Source: Deltaproteobacteria bacterium (lineage in GTDB: Bacteria > Myxococcota_A > UBA796 > CAJQPC01). Taken from it: a stretch of DNA of 64,000 bases. Of this stretch, positions 9,091-17,570 are shown piece after piece. How positions within the stretch are numbered: the stretch's first letter is position 1; each line of letters starts with the position of its first letter. The DNA lies in NCBI GenBank assembly GCA_016717595.1, contig JADKFE010000036.1:18772-82771 (forward strand), in the 5' to 3' direction. Below the pieces are notes generated by a model. That model made no database searches. It worked only from the letters and a program-made list of their open reading frames with translations, and had not been told where the DNA came from. Both the position numbers and the translations under genes were made by a program.

Positions 9091-10043
9091 GGTCTCTGCA
9101 AGATGCCACGGAACCAGGCGAAGGTCTCGGGGAGCGCGTCGTCGAGGCGGCGCTTCGGCGCCCAGCCCAAGGCGCGCAGGCGGCCGCTGTGCAGGGCTTG
9201 GTGGGGGATCTCCCCGGGAGGGTCGGCCTCGGCGAATCGGATCGGCTCAGGCGTGAGCCCGGCGGCGGCGGCGATGGCGCGCAGGCGCTCGGCGAGCTCT
9301 CCGGCCGTGGCGCGCTCCTCGCCGCCGACGTTGAACACCTGCCCACGCAGCGCCGGGGCGTGGTCCAAGAGCAAGAGCGTGGCCTCGGCGGCGTCGTCCA
9401 CGAAGAGCCACTCTCGGGTCATGGCCCCACGAGAGCGCAGCTCCGGCGCGCGACCCTCGAGGAGCGCCCGGCACACCCCGGGCACGAGGCGCTCAAAGTT
9501 GAGATCGCCGGGGCCGTAGAGGTTGCCGCAGCGGGTGATCACCGCCGGCAAACCCAGGCTCTCGGCGTAGGAGCGGGTGATCAGCTCCGCGCAGAGCTTC
9601 GAGACGTCATAGGGCGCGCTCGCCAGGAGCGGCCCGTCCTCGACATACGGCACCGGCGCCGGGCCGTAGACCTTGTCGGTGGAGGCCACGACGAGGGCCT
9701 GGGGCGGGCGCGGGGCCACACGGCAGGCCTCAAGCAGCAGCCAGGTGCCGCGCAGGTTCGACTCAAAGGTCGAGAGCGGGGCCCGGGCGGCGACGGGCAC
9801 CTGGGTCTGGGCGGCGAGGTGCACGACGGCGTCGGGGGCGTACTCGGCGAGCAGGCGCGGGGCGTCGCTCAGCTCAGCGCGCACCTCCACGCAGCGGTCC
9901 ACGAGGCCATCGGCGTAGAGCGACGCGCGGGGATCACGATCCCGCACCAAGGCGATCACCTCGTCGCCGCGCTCCAAGAGCCGTCGCGCGCAGGCCCCGC
10001 CGAGCAGGCCCGCGGCCCCTGTGAGAAGCGTCCGTCTGCCCAT
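9087..10043 (-). CDS. NAD-dependent epimerase/dehydratase (nucleotide-sugar type, extended SDR)
   Basis: A 318-residue extended short-chain dehydrogenase. The NAD-binding motif is TGAAGLLGG at residues 8-16; VHLAAQT follows, then the active-site strand VVASTDKVYG and the catalytic Y-x-x-x-K in APYDVSK. The STDKVYG signature and overall pattern are closest to CDP-glucose 4,6-dehydratase or dTDP-glucose dehydratase-like enzymes, which act on nucleotide sugars for surface polysaccharides. Exact substrate specificity cannot be called. It is the first gene of the minus-strand run that continues into the radical SAM gene through a 4-base overlap. Confidence 0.85.
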   Translation of the reverse strand: MGRRTLLTGAAGLLGGACARRLLERGDEVIALVRDRDPRASLYADGLVDRCVEVRAELSDAPRLLAEYAPDAVVHLAAQTQVPVAARAPLSTFESNLRGTWLLLEACRVAPRPPQALVVASTDKVYGPAPVPYVEDGPLLASAPYDVSKLCAELITRSYAESLGLPAVITRCGNLYGPGDLNFERLVPGVCRALLEGRAPELRSRGAMTREWLFVDDAAEATLLLLDHAPALRGQVFNVGGEERATAGELAERLRAIAAAAGLTPEPIRFAEADPPGEIPHQALHSGRLRALGWAPKRRLDDALPETFAWFRGILQRP

Positions 10044-10097
10044 CTTCGTGTCGCCTCGCCGTCTTGTGCCGGGCTCAGGCTACCAGAGGCGGCGCGA

Positions 10098-10562
10098 TCA
10101 GAGGGCCAGGGCGATCTGCCGGGCGCCGAGGCGGGCGGCGGCCTCTTGGGCCCAGCGCTCGGCGTCGTCTACGATCAGCTCGGCGCGTACGCTCATCGGG
10201 CCATCGGCGCGCTGTCGGGCGCCCTCGATCACCAGACGCCGCGGGCCGGTGCAGCGCACGGAGCCGGGCTGGTCACGGGTCAGCTCCAGCACGCGGCCGT
10301 GGTGCGTCGAGACGACGAGGCGCGCGTCGCTCATCGAGAGGTCGGCGCGGGTGGAGTTGATGCTCATCGACTTGGGCCCGCCGAGCACGTCCCGCTCCAC
10401 AAACACCCGGGCGGACGCGCCGCGCACCTGCCGCACGAGGGGCTCACCGTCGGGGAGCCGCGCCCCCGACTGGCGGCGAAAGCGCCGGTAGAGCGACAGG
10501 CCGCCGCCGAAGGTCGAGAAGATGCCGAGGGTGATGAGCGCGCTGGTGAGCATGGTCGTCAT
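10098..10562 (-). CDS. Small membrane-anchored protein of unknown function
   Basis: I do not recognise this family. Using ATG at 10562 gives about 154 residues that begin with a membrane segment (MLTSALITLGIFSTFGGGLSL) and a positive RRFRR stop-transfer. A soluble, beta-rich domain follows with charged strands (SMSDARLVVSTHHGRVLEL). A longer frame up to 10655 would run into the divergent promoter region and adds unlikely sequence. The gene is divergent from the HTH-domain gene at 10647, with 84 bases between them that should hold both promoters. It lies 54 bases upstream of the epimerase gene on the same strand. Confidence 0.6.
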   Translation of the reverse strand: MTTMLTSALITLGIFSTFGGGLSLYRRFRRQSGARLPDGEPLVRQVRGASARVFVERDVLGGPKSMSINSTRADLSMSDARLVVSTHHGRVLELTRDQPGSVRCTGPRRLVIEGARQRADGPMSVRAELIVDDAERWAQEAAARLGARQIALAL

Positions 10563-10646
10563 GGTGGCCCTCAGACCGTCGTGCGCGGGTGGTGTTCCCG
10601 CGCCCTTGGTCAGGTTATCGTATACGTCTGTTCTCGGAGGAATGCT

Positions 10647-11435
10647 GTGTCTCAACGACCCTCAGAGCCCATACTCGCGTGGCTCCGCCAGACGCTCAAG
10701 GCCAAGGGCTTGAACGTGGCCGCCTTGGCCGAGGCCAGCGGGGAGAAGCGCGCGGATGTGCGCCAGGTGCTCGCCGAGCGGGCGCCGCTCACCGTTGATC
10801 AGCTCATGCATTGGTGCCGGGTGATGGACGTCAAGATGGAGGACTTCGGTGTGCTCGGCGCCCGAATCCCCCCAGAGCTCGCCCTGGCCGCCCAAGCTGA
10901 AGAGGACGCCGCGGACACCACCGAGTCCCCCGAGCCCGACGACACGGAGGGCGACGACGCCGAGGACGCCCACTCCCCAGGCCTGTTGAGCTTCCCCGGC
11001 GCCGCCGCGCGCGCCGTGGCCCCGGCGCCGCCTCCTCCCCGGGAGCCCGACGACCCCCGCTACGTCATCGATCCCTTCGGGGTGCAGGCCGAGCAGATCA
11101 TCCGCCTCGCCTTCGGCATGGGCGTCAACTTCCGCTTCGTCGCCGACACCGCCCAGCTCAAGAACAGCGGGGTGCCCGCCGACGTGCTGCGGCGTTTCCC
11201 CGAGGCGATGCCGATTCAGCTCGACGCGGCGTATCATCGGTACAACAAGCCCGAGTACCACGAGCACGGGGTGAGCCTCATGCTGAGCTTCGACACCGTC
11301 CGTAGCTGCTTTTTCCCCTGGTCGGCCATCCGCCAGCTCATCTTGGCCGTAGACGCCCCCGAGCCCGTGAGCCCGGATGACTCCACCCCCGACGAGCCCC
11401 CGGCGGGCCGTCCTGCGCTGCGGCTCGTCAAGTGA
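10647..11435 (+). CDS. HTH-domain protein with acidic linker and SspB-like C-terminal domain
   Basis: A 262-residue protein starting at GTG 10647, five bases after GGAGGA; an ATG at 10642 is out of frame. Residues 1-60 resemble an XRE-type helix-turn-helix (LRQTLKAKGLNVAALAEASG, then DVRQVLAERAPLTVDQLMHW). A strongly acidic Glu/Asp/Thr linker and a Pro run follow. The C-terminal part has strands like those of the ClpXP adaptor SspB (HGVSLMLSFDTVRSCFFPWS, then AIRQLILAVD). SspB delivers ssrA-tagged proteins to ClpXP; a fusion to a DNA-binding domain would be unusual. The SspB resemblance is my pattern match and needs a profile search. The stop overlaps the next gene's GTG start by four bases. 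Confidence 0.7.
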   Translation: MSQRPSEPILAWLRQTLKAKGLNVAALAEASGEKRADVRQVLAERAPLTVDQLMHWCRVMDVKMEDFGVLGARIPPELALAAQAEEDAADTTESPEPDDTEGDDAEDAHSPGLLSFPGAAARAVAPAPPPPREPDDPRYVIDPFGVQAEQIIRLAFGMGVNFRFVADTAQLKNSGVPADVLRRFPEAMPIQLDAAYHRYNKPEYHEHGVSLMLSFDTVRSCFFPWSAIRQLILAVDAPEPVSPDDSTPDEPPAGRPALRLVK

Positions 11436-12835
11436 GCCCGGGCAAACGAGGGTTGTTCTGCGCGTCAAGCGCGCTGCTGCTGGGGATGCTCGCCTGCGCT
11501 GGCGGCGTCGAGGGCCCCGCGCCGAGCGCCGTCCCCGACGTCGCGCCCGTGTCCAAGGCCCGCGCCGCCGCGCCCGCCGAGCGGGTGATGGCGGACGACA
11601 TCTTGGGGATCAACGAGGCCGTCTCAATCCCCGCGCAGATCCTCGCCCGCCAGCGCCCCAGCCCCGAGCAGGTCAAGACCTGGCTGCGTGAAGACGCCAA
11701 GGCCGCGCGAGCCGTCGGCGCCCGCTGGGTGAGGTCTCACACCGCGGTTTACCCAAACTTTAGTCACCATCAGTTCCAGGCCCAGGGCCGGGGCTACGCG
11801 GCGATGGACGTCTGGGTGCAGGTCGTTCAAGAGGAGGGGCTCAAGCCGCTGATCATGCTCTCCCCGTGGTCGGGCAACGCCACCGGGGTTGAGACGTCGG
11901 AGTACGTCGTCGCCGACGAGGCCGCCTACACGGCCTGGGTGACCGCGGCGGTCGAGCGTTACGACGGCGACGGCGTAGACGACATGCCCGGCCTCTTGGC
12001 GCCGATTCGCCACTGGGAGGTCGACAACGAGCCCGACCTCAAGAACAGCCTCCCGCCCAAAGCGGGCGCCAACCGCTACGACCCGGCGAAGTTCTGTGTG
12101 CCCACCCAGTACGCGCGGGTGCTCCTGATGACGTCGAAGGCCGTGAAGGCCGCGGACGCTGGCGCCACGGTGCTCAACGGCGGGCTCTATCGGCCGCACA
12201 CCCCCCAAGGCGCGGAGTACATGCGCTCGTTGTTCAAGACGCCAGGGGTGCTCGACGCCGTCGACGCCGTGTCGATCCACGCCTACTTCTCCTCCAAAGA
12301 TGTGGTCGCGTTAGAGCGCGCCATCGACCTCGCGGCGGAGGTGGCCCCCGGCAAGCCGGTGTGGATCACCGAGACGAGCGTTCCCGCCGTCGATGACAAG
12401 GTGCCCCACGTCAACGAGACGTACCAGGCCCAGACCTTGGCCCGCATGATCGCCCTGGCGTTACAGCGCGGCGTCGCGCACGTCTTCTGGCACAGCCTGA
12501 ACGACCCGCCGGTTCGCCCCCAAGGGCTCAACAACTTCTGGTCGAACTCGCTGTACCGCGCCGGGGCCACCCCGAACGACCCGCTGACGATGAAGCCCGC
12601 GGGCTACGCCTATCAGGCCCTCGCCCAGGCCTTGGCTGAGGTGCCGCGGGACGAGGTCGTGGCCACGGCCGCCTCGGTCAAGATGGGCTCTTCCACCCTC
12701 GTGCTCGACGGCAAGGTCACCGTAGACCCTGATCATCACGCCGTGATTCGGATGGGCGAGCAGGCCCCGGTGAAGGTGACCAAGGTGAGCAGCGCCACGG
12801 ACGGGCCAACCCTCGTGCGGCCCGTCGCGCGCTGA
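11432..12835 (+). CDS. Glycoside-hydrolase-like (clan GH-A, GH39-like) lipoprotein
   Basis: A 467-residue protein with a lipobox (L-G-M-L-A-C, Cys at about 22) and an Ala/Pro linker, then a TIM-barrel hydrolase domain. HWEVDNEPD places a candidate acid/base Glu at residue 200 at the end of a strand, and VWITETS places a candidate nucleophile at E314, the spacing of clan GH-A retaining enzymes. A separate beta-rich tail starts near residue 410. It probably acts on glycans at the cell surface or in the periplasm; the substrate is unknown. The GTG start at 11432 overlaps the preceding gene's TGA, so the two are translationally coupled. A shared hairpin terminator follows. Confidence 0.75.
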   Translation: MSPGKRGLFCASSALLLGMLACAGGVEGPAPSAVPDVAPVSKARAAAPAERVMADDILGINEAVSIPAQILARQRPSPEQVKTWLREDAKAARAVGARWVRSHTAVYPNFSHHQFQAQGRGYAAMDVWVQVVQEEGLKPLIMLSPWSGNATGVETSEYVVADEAAYTAWVTAAVERYDGDGVDDMPGLLAPIRHWEVDNEPDLKNSLPPKAGANRYDPAKFCVPTQYARVLLMTSKAVKAADAGATVLNGGLYRPHTPQGAEYMRSLFKTPGVLDAVDAVSIHAYFSSKDVVALERAIDLAAEVAPGKPVWITETSVPAVDDKVPHVNETYQAQTLARMIALALQRGVAHVFWHSLNDPPVRPQGLNNFWSNSLYRAGATPNDPLTMKPAGYAYQALAQALAEVPRDEVVATAASVKMGSSTLVLDGKVTVDPDHHAVIRMGEQAPVKVTKVSSATDGPTLVRPVAR

Positions 12836-12862
12836 GGCGCCGCGACGCCTGACGCTCAGCGC
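12829..12862. terminator. Bidirectional hairpin between convergent genes
   Basis: GCGCTGAG (12829-12836) pairs with CTCAGCGC (12855-12862), and GGCG/CGCC form an inner stem. The hairpin spans both stop codons of the convergent genes ending at 12835 and 12856. There is no clear T tract, as is common in GC-rich genomes, so termination activity is inferred. Confidence 0.45.
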
Positions 12863-13701
12863 TCGATCTCGATCCGTTTGGTCTCGGCGACGGCCAAGGG
12901 GATGAGGCCGAAGGGCGAGTCGACGTCCATGTCCGCGGCGAAGCCGACCTCCAGCTTCTCGCCCTGGAGGATGTCGTAGATCGCCGTGCCGACGTCGAGG
13001 AAGTTCACCGAGATCGGGAAGTTCACCGTCTGCGTCGAGGCGGCGGCGCCGACGTCGCCAAGATCAGCCAAGAAGCCGCCGCCGACGTCCACGCCAGCGA
13101 GGTTCACGGCGAAGTTGACGTCTTGGAAGAACAGGTTTGAGCCGTGGTCGTTGTCGACGTTCACGCGCAGGTTGAGATCAGCGCCTGAGAGCGAGATGTC
13201 CTTCACCTTGAGCTTCTCCAGAGAGAAGGTCGGGCGACGCGGGGCGGGGAAGCCGCCGTCTTCGTTGTACGGCAGGTCCACGGGGCCGAGGTCGGTGTCA
13301 AAACCGAAGGAGCCCTGGAGCCCGAAGCCGATCTCGTCTTGCCCACGCACGGCCTGGACCATGTCGAAGAGGGTCTCAAACTCTAAGGAGACCGGCAAGG
13401 CCAGCTCGCTCGCGTCGGCGGCGGCGAGCTCTAAGCCGTCTGGGCTGTCGCCGTTGAGCCACTCGACCTCTTCAAACGCGAGGGAGTAGTTAAAACGGTC
13501 GAGGTTGATGGTGAGGGGGTTGGGGTTGTTGACGTTGAACACGAAGTCCGACTCGATGCCGTCCCAGTCCACGTCGTTGACACGAAGCTCGGAGAAGCTC
13601 ACGGTCGGCATGTACGGCTCGATGTCGAAGTCCTCACAGGCGGTGTTCAGCGCCGCGACCAGGACGAGGGCGGGGGCGAGCTTGAGGGTGCGGGCGTTCA
13701 T
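12856..13701 (-). CDS. LEA-2/WHy-domain lipoprotein (two repeats)
   Basis: A 281-residue lipoprotein: signal peptide with lipobox L-N-T-A-C (Cys at 22), then two copies of the water-stress/hypersensitive-response (LEA-14) beta-sandwich. The first has the hallmark FVFNVNNPNPLTINLDRFNY, the second LNLRVNVDNDHGSNLFFQDV. Family members bind or stabilise proteins or membranes under stress, and the bacterial lipoproteins are poorly characterised. The ATG at 13701 overlaps the end of the upstream M16-like gene by four bases (13698-13701), so the two are probably one operon. Confidence 0.8.
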   Translation of the reverse strand: MNARTLKLAPALVLVAALNTACEDFDIEPYMPTVSFSELRVNDVDWDGIESDFVFNVNNPNPLTINLDRFNYSLAFEEVEWLNGDSPDGLELAAADASELALPVSLEFETLFDMVQAVRGQDEIGFGLQGSFGFDTDLGPVDLPYNEDGGFPAPRRPTFSLEKLKVKDISLSGADLNLRVNVDNDHGSNLFFQDVNFAVNLAGVDVGGGFLADLGDVGAAASTQTVNFPISVNFLDVGTAIYDILQGEKLEVGFAADMDVDSPFGLIPLAVAETKRIEIER

Positions 13702-15050
13702 CGTGTGAGCTCCTCGACCGAGAGAGGGATCCAGGTCGTTCCAGGTTCATCATAGCGGGGTGGCGTCGCCGCCGCCGCGTCGGTCGGGTGGACGGCGCCA
13801 GGTGACAGACCTTCGACAGACAACGGAAGAAACATCGCCGGATCCGGGGTGACCACGACCACACGCAGGTCTTGGGGGTGCAGGTGGGCCTTGAGCGCGG
13901 CGCGGGCGGCGTCGGCGTTGGGGCTGGGGTTGGGCTCGGGCCAACGACCGGCGGGGCCAAGGGCGGCCTCGGTGAGCAAGGCCGGCAGGCCGAGGGCGGC
14001 GGCGGGGGCGGCGGTGCTGAGGTCGAGGTCACCCCGCGCGGCGGCCTCTAAGGCGAGCTGGGTGAGGCCCAGGGTCTCGGCGAGGCGGAGGTTGGGCAGG
14101 CCGCTCACCAACAAGGTGAGGGTGCCCGCGGCGTCTTCGTCGCCCAAGGCCGGGGCGGGCACGCGGCGTAGGCTCAGGCGCGGGGCTGGGGCGCGGGCCT
14201 TGAGCAGCGGCGCGAGCAGCTCCGCCTCGGCGGCGGCGAGGCCGTGGTCTAGCGCCGCGCGCTCGGCGGCGTTGAGCGCGGGCAGGGGGTGGCCGAGCGC
14301 GAAGGCGGCGTCTCCTGGGCGCACGACCACCGCGCCTTTGACGCCCTCGACCTTGGCCACGGGCTTGGGTGTGGGCGGCGTGGCGACGGTGGGGGGCAAC
14401 GTCGCCAAGGCGGCGTGCAGGCGCGCGGCGGCGTCGGCCTGGTGTGCGCTGGGGGCCGACACGCCGGAGAACGCGCCGCTGCGCACCACACGGGCGCCGT
14501 GCTGGGCGCGCAGGTCGTCCAAGGTGAGGGTGGAGAGCGCGCCGAGCCGGCCCTCTGGCGGGTGCCGGTAGGGGTGCGCCTCATACAGCCAGGCCATGAG
14601 GCCCCAGGCGGCGAGGCTCTCGGGGTCGGGCTCGGTCAAGGTGCGCTGCGCCGCGGTTCGGGCGCGCTCAAGGCCCTCTTGGGTGAGATTGGGCGTGATG
14701 ATCGCGGCGCCGAGGGCCTCGGCCAGGGCCGCGGCGGCGTCTCCAGGGCCGGTGACGGTGAACGAGGCCAGCTCACGGGTGATCCGGTGGCTCGCTTGAC
14801 CGCCGGTGGTCGCCGCGCGGGCGTTGGCGTCGGCGGTGATCATCGCCGCGAGGAGCGCAGAGAGCCCCTCTTTGCCCGTCGGGTCGCTCGCGGAGCCCAG
14901 GCGTAGGGTGACGGTGATCACCGCCTGGGCCTCGTTGACCTCGTTGAGCGTCGGCGGCGCCAGGGTGAGGCGCTCGGCGGCGCTCGGCCCCTGAGAAGGG
15001 GCGGGCAAACAGGCGAACCACAGGAGCGTCAAGGCGGTGAGCGCGGGCAT
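13698..15050 (-). CDS. Degenerate M16-like peptidase homologue (non-catalytic)
   Basis: A 450-residue exported protein. The N-terminus LLWFAC could be a weak lipobox (Cys at 14). The sequence follows the M16 pattern (strand V-I-T-V-T-L-R-L-G-S, helix G-K-E-G-L-S-A-L-L-A-A-M, later GALSTLTLDDLRAQH). The HxxEH position is occupied by G-K-E-G-L-S-A-L-L, so no zinc site can form. Ala content is very high. No active M16 gene is adjacent, unlike the other two M16 loci in the window, so it may act alone or pair with a distant subunit. GGAG lies six bases before ATG 15050. Confidence 0.7.
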   Translation of the reverse strand: MPALTALTLLWFACLPAPSQGPSAAERLTLAPPTLNEVNEAQAVITVTLRLGSASDPTGKEGLSALLAAMITADANARAATTGGQASHRITRELASFTVTGPGDAAAALAEALGAAIITPNLTQEGLERARTAAQRTLTEPDPESLAAWGLMAWLYEAHPYRHPPEGRLGALSTLTLDDLRAQHGARVVRSGAFSGVSAPSAHQADAAARLHAALATLPPTVATPPTPKPVAKVEGVKGAVVVRPGDAAFALGHPLPALNAAERAALDHGLAAAEAELLAPLLKARAPAPRLSLRRVPAPALGDEDAAGTLTLLVSGLPNLRLAETLGLTQLALEAAARGDLDLSTAAPAAALGLPALLTEAALGPAGRWPEPNPSPNADAARAALKAHLHPQDLRVVVVTPDPAMFLPLSVEGLSPGAVHPTDAAAATPPRYDEPGTTWIPLSVEELTR

Positions 15051-15142
15051 CGAAGGCTCCTGAGAGGCGAGTTCTTACCGCCTGCATTCTACCGCGGCGG
15101 TGTCGCGGCGGGGGTGGCGAGGCGCTTTGGGCTGTGGTATGT

Positions 15143-15169
15143 CGCTCTTGAAAGTCGTTTTCAAGAGCG
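15143..15169. promoter_or_regulatory. 27-base perfect palindrome upstream of feoAB (metal-regulator operator candidate)
   Basis: The 11-base arms CGCTCTTGAAA (15143-15153) and TTTCAAGAGCG (15159-15169) are exact inverted repeats around GTCGT. The core TGAAAGT-C-GTTTTCA matches the 7-1-7 Fur-box layout at most outer positions. It lies 20 bases before the feoA start I favour. Position and symmetry suggest an operator for a Fur/DtxR-type repressor, but the binding protein is inferred. Confidence 0.55.
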
Positions 15170-15189
15170 GCGTCGCTCCCGAGGCGAAG

Positions 15190-15438
15190 ATGGCTGAGCA
15201 ACATCAGAGTGACGAGATCCCCTTGGCCTCGCTGGCGACGGGGGCGACGGCCTTGCTCACTCGGGTGGGCGGCGATCGGGCGTTTCGGCGCCGGGTGATG
15301 GAGCTGGGGCTCGTGCCCGGCGCCGCGGTGCAGAAGCGTAAGACGGCGCCGCTGGGCGACCCGATCGAGCTTGAGGTGCGCGGCTGTCGCCTCTCGATCC
15401 GCCGGGCCGAGGCCGAGGTGGTGTGGGTGAAGGCATGA
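15190..15438 (+). CDS. feoA: FeoA, ferrous iron transport accessory protein
   Basis: A small SH3-like protein of about 82 residues from ATG 15190, preceded by GAGGCGAAG. It has the FeoA pattern L-A-S-L-A-T-G...VMELGLVPGA...DPIELEVRGCRLSIRRAEAE. FeoA binds FeoB at the inner membrane and is needed for Fe(II) uptake. The frame is open back to 15100, but an ATG at 15139 would place the coding start just upstream of the 27-base palindrome, so I prefer 15190. The stop overlaps the feoB start by four bases. Confidence 0.88.
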   Translation: MAEQHQSDEIPLASLATGATALLTRVGGDRAFRRRVMELGLVPGAAVQKRKTAPLGDPIELEVRGCRLSIRRAEAEVVWVKA

Positions 15439-17570
15439 GCGAGCCGCGCCCGCGCCCGCTCATCGCCTTGGCCGGCAACCCCAACACCGGCAAGACGACG
15501 CTGTTCAACCACCTCACGGGCTCCCGAGCGCGGGTGGGCAACTACCCCGGCGTCACCGTCGAGCGCCGCGTGGCCACGATGTCGCTGGGCCCGGGGCAAG
15601 ACGCAGATCTGGTCGATATCCCGGGCACTTACTCCATCGTCGGGCGCTCTGCCGAGGAGCAGATCGCGATCCGGGAGCTGACGGGTTTGGGCGGTGGGCG
15701 TCGCCCAGACCTCGTCGTGCTGTGTGTCGACGCCACGAACCTCGTGCGAAACCTCTACCTCGCGCTCCAGCTTCAAGAGCTCGGCGTGAACCTCGTCATC
15801 GCGCTGACGATGATGGACGAGGCCCGGGGCATCTTGCCTGAGCCGCATAAGCTCGGCGCGGTGCTGCAGTGCTCGATCGCCCCCGTCGTCGCCCGCAGCG
15901 GCGAGGGGGTGCCGGCCTTGGTGGAGCTGATTCGGGATCGCCTCGCCACCCCCGACGCGGATCCGCGCTGGCGGTGGACCCCGTCGCGCCTGCTGCGTGG
16001 GGCGATGGACCGGGTGAGCGCCGCGGCGCCCTCCGGCTGGCCCAAAGACGACGCGTTGGCCTTGTGGGCCTTGATGTCGGTCACCGAGACCGACGAGCTT
16101 CATGGGGTGCCCCCGGCGGTGCGGTCGGCGGTGCTCATCGGCGGGCCCAGCGGTGAGGACATCGACGAGGAGGTCATCACCGCCCGATACCGCTGGTTGG
16201 ACGAGCACATCGCCCCGGCGCTCAGCGGCCCGCCCGAGCGCAGCCTCACCGACCGCGTCGACTCCGTGCTCATCCACCCGATCTTCGGCTTCGTGGTGTT
16301 CTTGGGCATCATGTTTGTGGTCTTCCAGTCGCTCTTCGCCTGGGCTGATCCGGCGATCACGCTCATCGAGGACGTGTTTGGCGCCGTGGGCGGCTGGGTC
16401 GCCACGAGCCTGCCGCCGGGCATCCTCAATGATCTGCTGGTGAACGGCGTCATCGGCGGCATGGGCTCGGTGGTTGTGTTTCTGCCGCAGATCCTGCTGC
16501 TGTTCTTTATGCTCGGGCTGTTGGAGGACTCGGGGTACATGGCCCGGGTCGCGTACCTGATGGACCGGGTGATGCGCCTGATGAACCTCAACGGGCGGGC
16601 GTTCGTGCCGATGCTCTCGGGCTTCGCCTGCGCGATCCCGGCGGTGATGGCCACCCGCACCATGGAGCGCCAGCGCGACCGCCTGCTCACGATGATGGTC
16701 GTGCCGCTGATGACCTGCTCGGCGCGGCTGCCGATCTACACCTTGATGATCGGCGCGTTGTTCCCGCCGGATCGCCTGTGGGGGGTGGTGCCGGTGCAGG
16801 GCCTCCTGATGGTGTTCATGTACCTGTTCTCGGTGGTGATGGCGCTCACGGCGGCGTGGGTGCTCTCCCGAACGGTGCTCAAGGCGCCAAACGTGGCGTT
16901 GGTGCTGGAGCTTCCGCCGTACCGGGCCCCGCGACTTCGCGACGTGCTGCGCATGATGACCTCCCGGGCCTCGATGTTCTTGCGTGAGGCCGGCACGGTG
17001 ATCTTGGGCTTCACGATCCTTTTGTGGGCGCTTCTGAGCTTCCCCAAAGACGTGGCGTTCACCCAAGACTATGAGGCGCAGATCGCCGCGGCGCAGACGG
17101 AGGCCCAGGTGGCCGAGCTCACGGCGGCCCAAGACGGTGAGCGGCTGCGGGGGAGCTACGGCGGTCGCCTCGGTCACGCCATCGAGCCGGTGATTCAGCC
17201 GCTAGGCTTTGACTGGAAGATCGGCGTCGGGCTCATCGGCGCCTTCGCCGCGCGAGAGGTCTTCGTCTCGACGATGGGCGTGGTGTACGGCGTCGGCGGC
17301 GACGTCAACGAGGAGAGCGTCACCCTGCGGGAGCGGATGCGCTCGGAGCTGCGCGACGACGGGAAGCCGGTGTATACGCCGCTTGTGGGCATGTCGCTCA
17401 TGGCGTTCTTCGCCTTGGCCTGCCAGTGTATGAGCACGCTGGCCGTGGTCAAACGAGAGACCGGCGGCTGGCGTTGGCCAGCGTTCCTCTTCGTGTACAT
17501 GACGAGCCTCGCCTGGACGGTGAGCTTCGTCATCTACCAAGGCGGGCGGCTGTTGGGCTTCGCGGGCTAA
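15435..17570 (+). CDS. feoB: FeoB, Fe(II) transporter GTPase
   Basis: A 711-residue inner-membrane ferrous iron transporter. The N-terminal G domain has G1 GNPNTGKT (14-21), G3 DIPG (61-64) and a T-M-M-D G4. The membrane part carries two Gate motifs with the conserved Cys-containing GFACAIPAVMATRT and MTCSARLPIY, and a late ACQCMST. The start is the ATG overlapping the feoA TGA (ATGA), which indicates translational coupling. Expression is probably iron-regulated through the palindrome before feoA. No feoC is seen. The end overlaps the convergent TldD gene by four bases. Confidence 0.95.
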   Translation: MSEPRPRPLIALAGNPNTGKTTLFNHLTGSRARVGNYPGVTVERRVATMSLGPGQDADLVDIPGTYSIVGRSAEEQIAIRELTGLGGGRRPDLVVLCVDATNLVRNLYLALQLQELGVNLVIALTMMDEARGILPEPHKLGAVLQCSIAPVVARSGEGVPALVELIRDRLATPDADPRWRWTPSRLLRGAMDRVSAAAPSGWPKDDALALWALMSVTETDELHGVPPAVRSAVLIGGPSGEDIDEEVITARYRWLDEHIAPALSGPPERSLTDRVDSVLIHPIFGFVVFLGIMFVVFQSLFAWADPAITLIEDVFGAVGGWVATSLPPGILNDLLVNGVIGGMGSVVVFLPQILLLFFMLGLLEDSGYMARVAYLMDRVMRLMNLNGRAFVPMLSGFACAIPAVMATRTMERQRDRLLTMMVVPLMTCSARLPIYTLMIGALFPPDRLWGVVPVQGLLMVFMYLFSVVMALTAAWVLSRTVLKAPNVALVLELPPYRAPRLRDVLRMMTSRASMFLREAGTVILGFTILLWALLSFPKDVAFTQDYEAQIAAAQTEAQVAELTAAQDGERLRGSYGGRLGHAIEPVIQPLGFDWKIGVGLIGAFAAREVFVSTMGVVYGVGGDVNEESVTLRERMRSELRDDGKPVYTPLVGMSLMAFFALACQCMSTLAVVKRETGGWRWPAFLFVYMTSLAWTVSFVIYQGGRLLGFAG

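Noticed and set aside
9189..10646. Long plus-strand open frame joined to the HTH gene
   Set aside because: It is antisense to the epimerase and small membrane gene; the real start is GTG 10647 behind GGAGGA.
15204..17177. 657-codon open frame antisense to feoB
   Set aside because: His/Arg/Gln-rich composition and exact overlap with a well-conserved transporter show it is a high-GC shadow.
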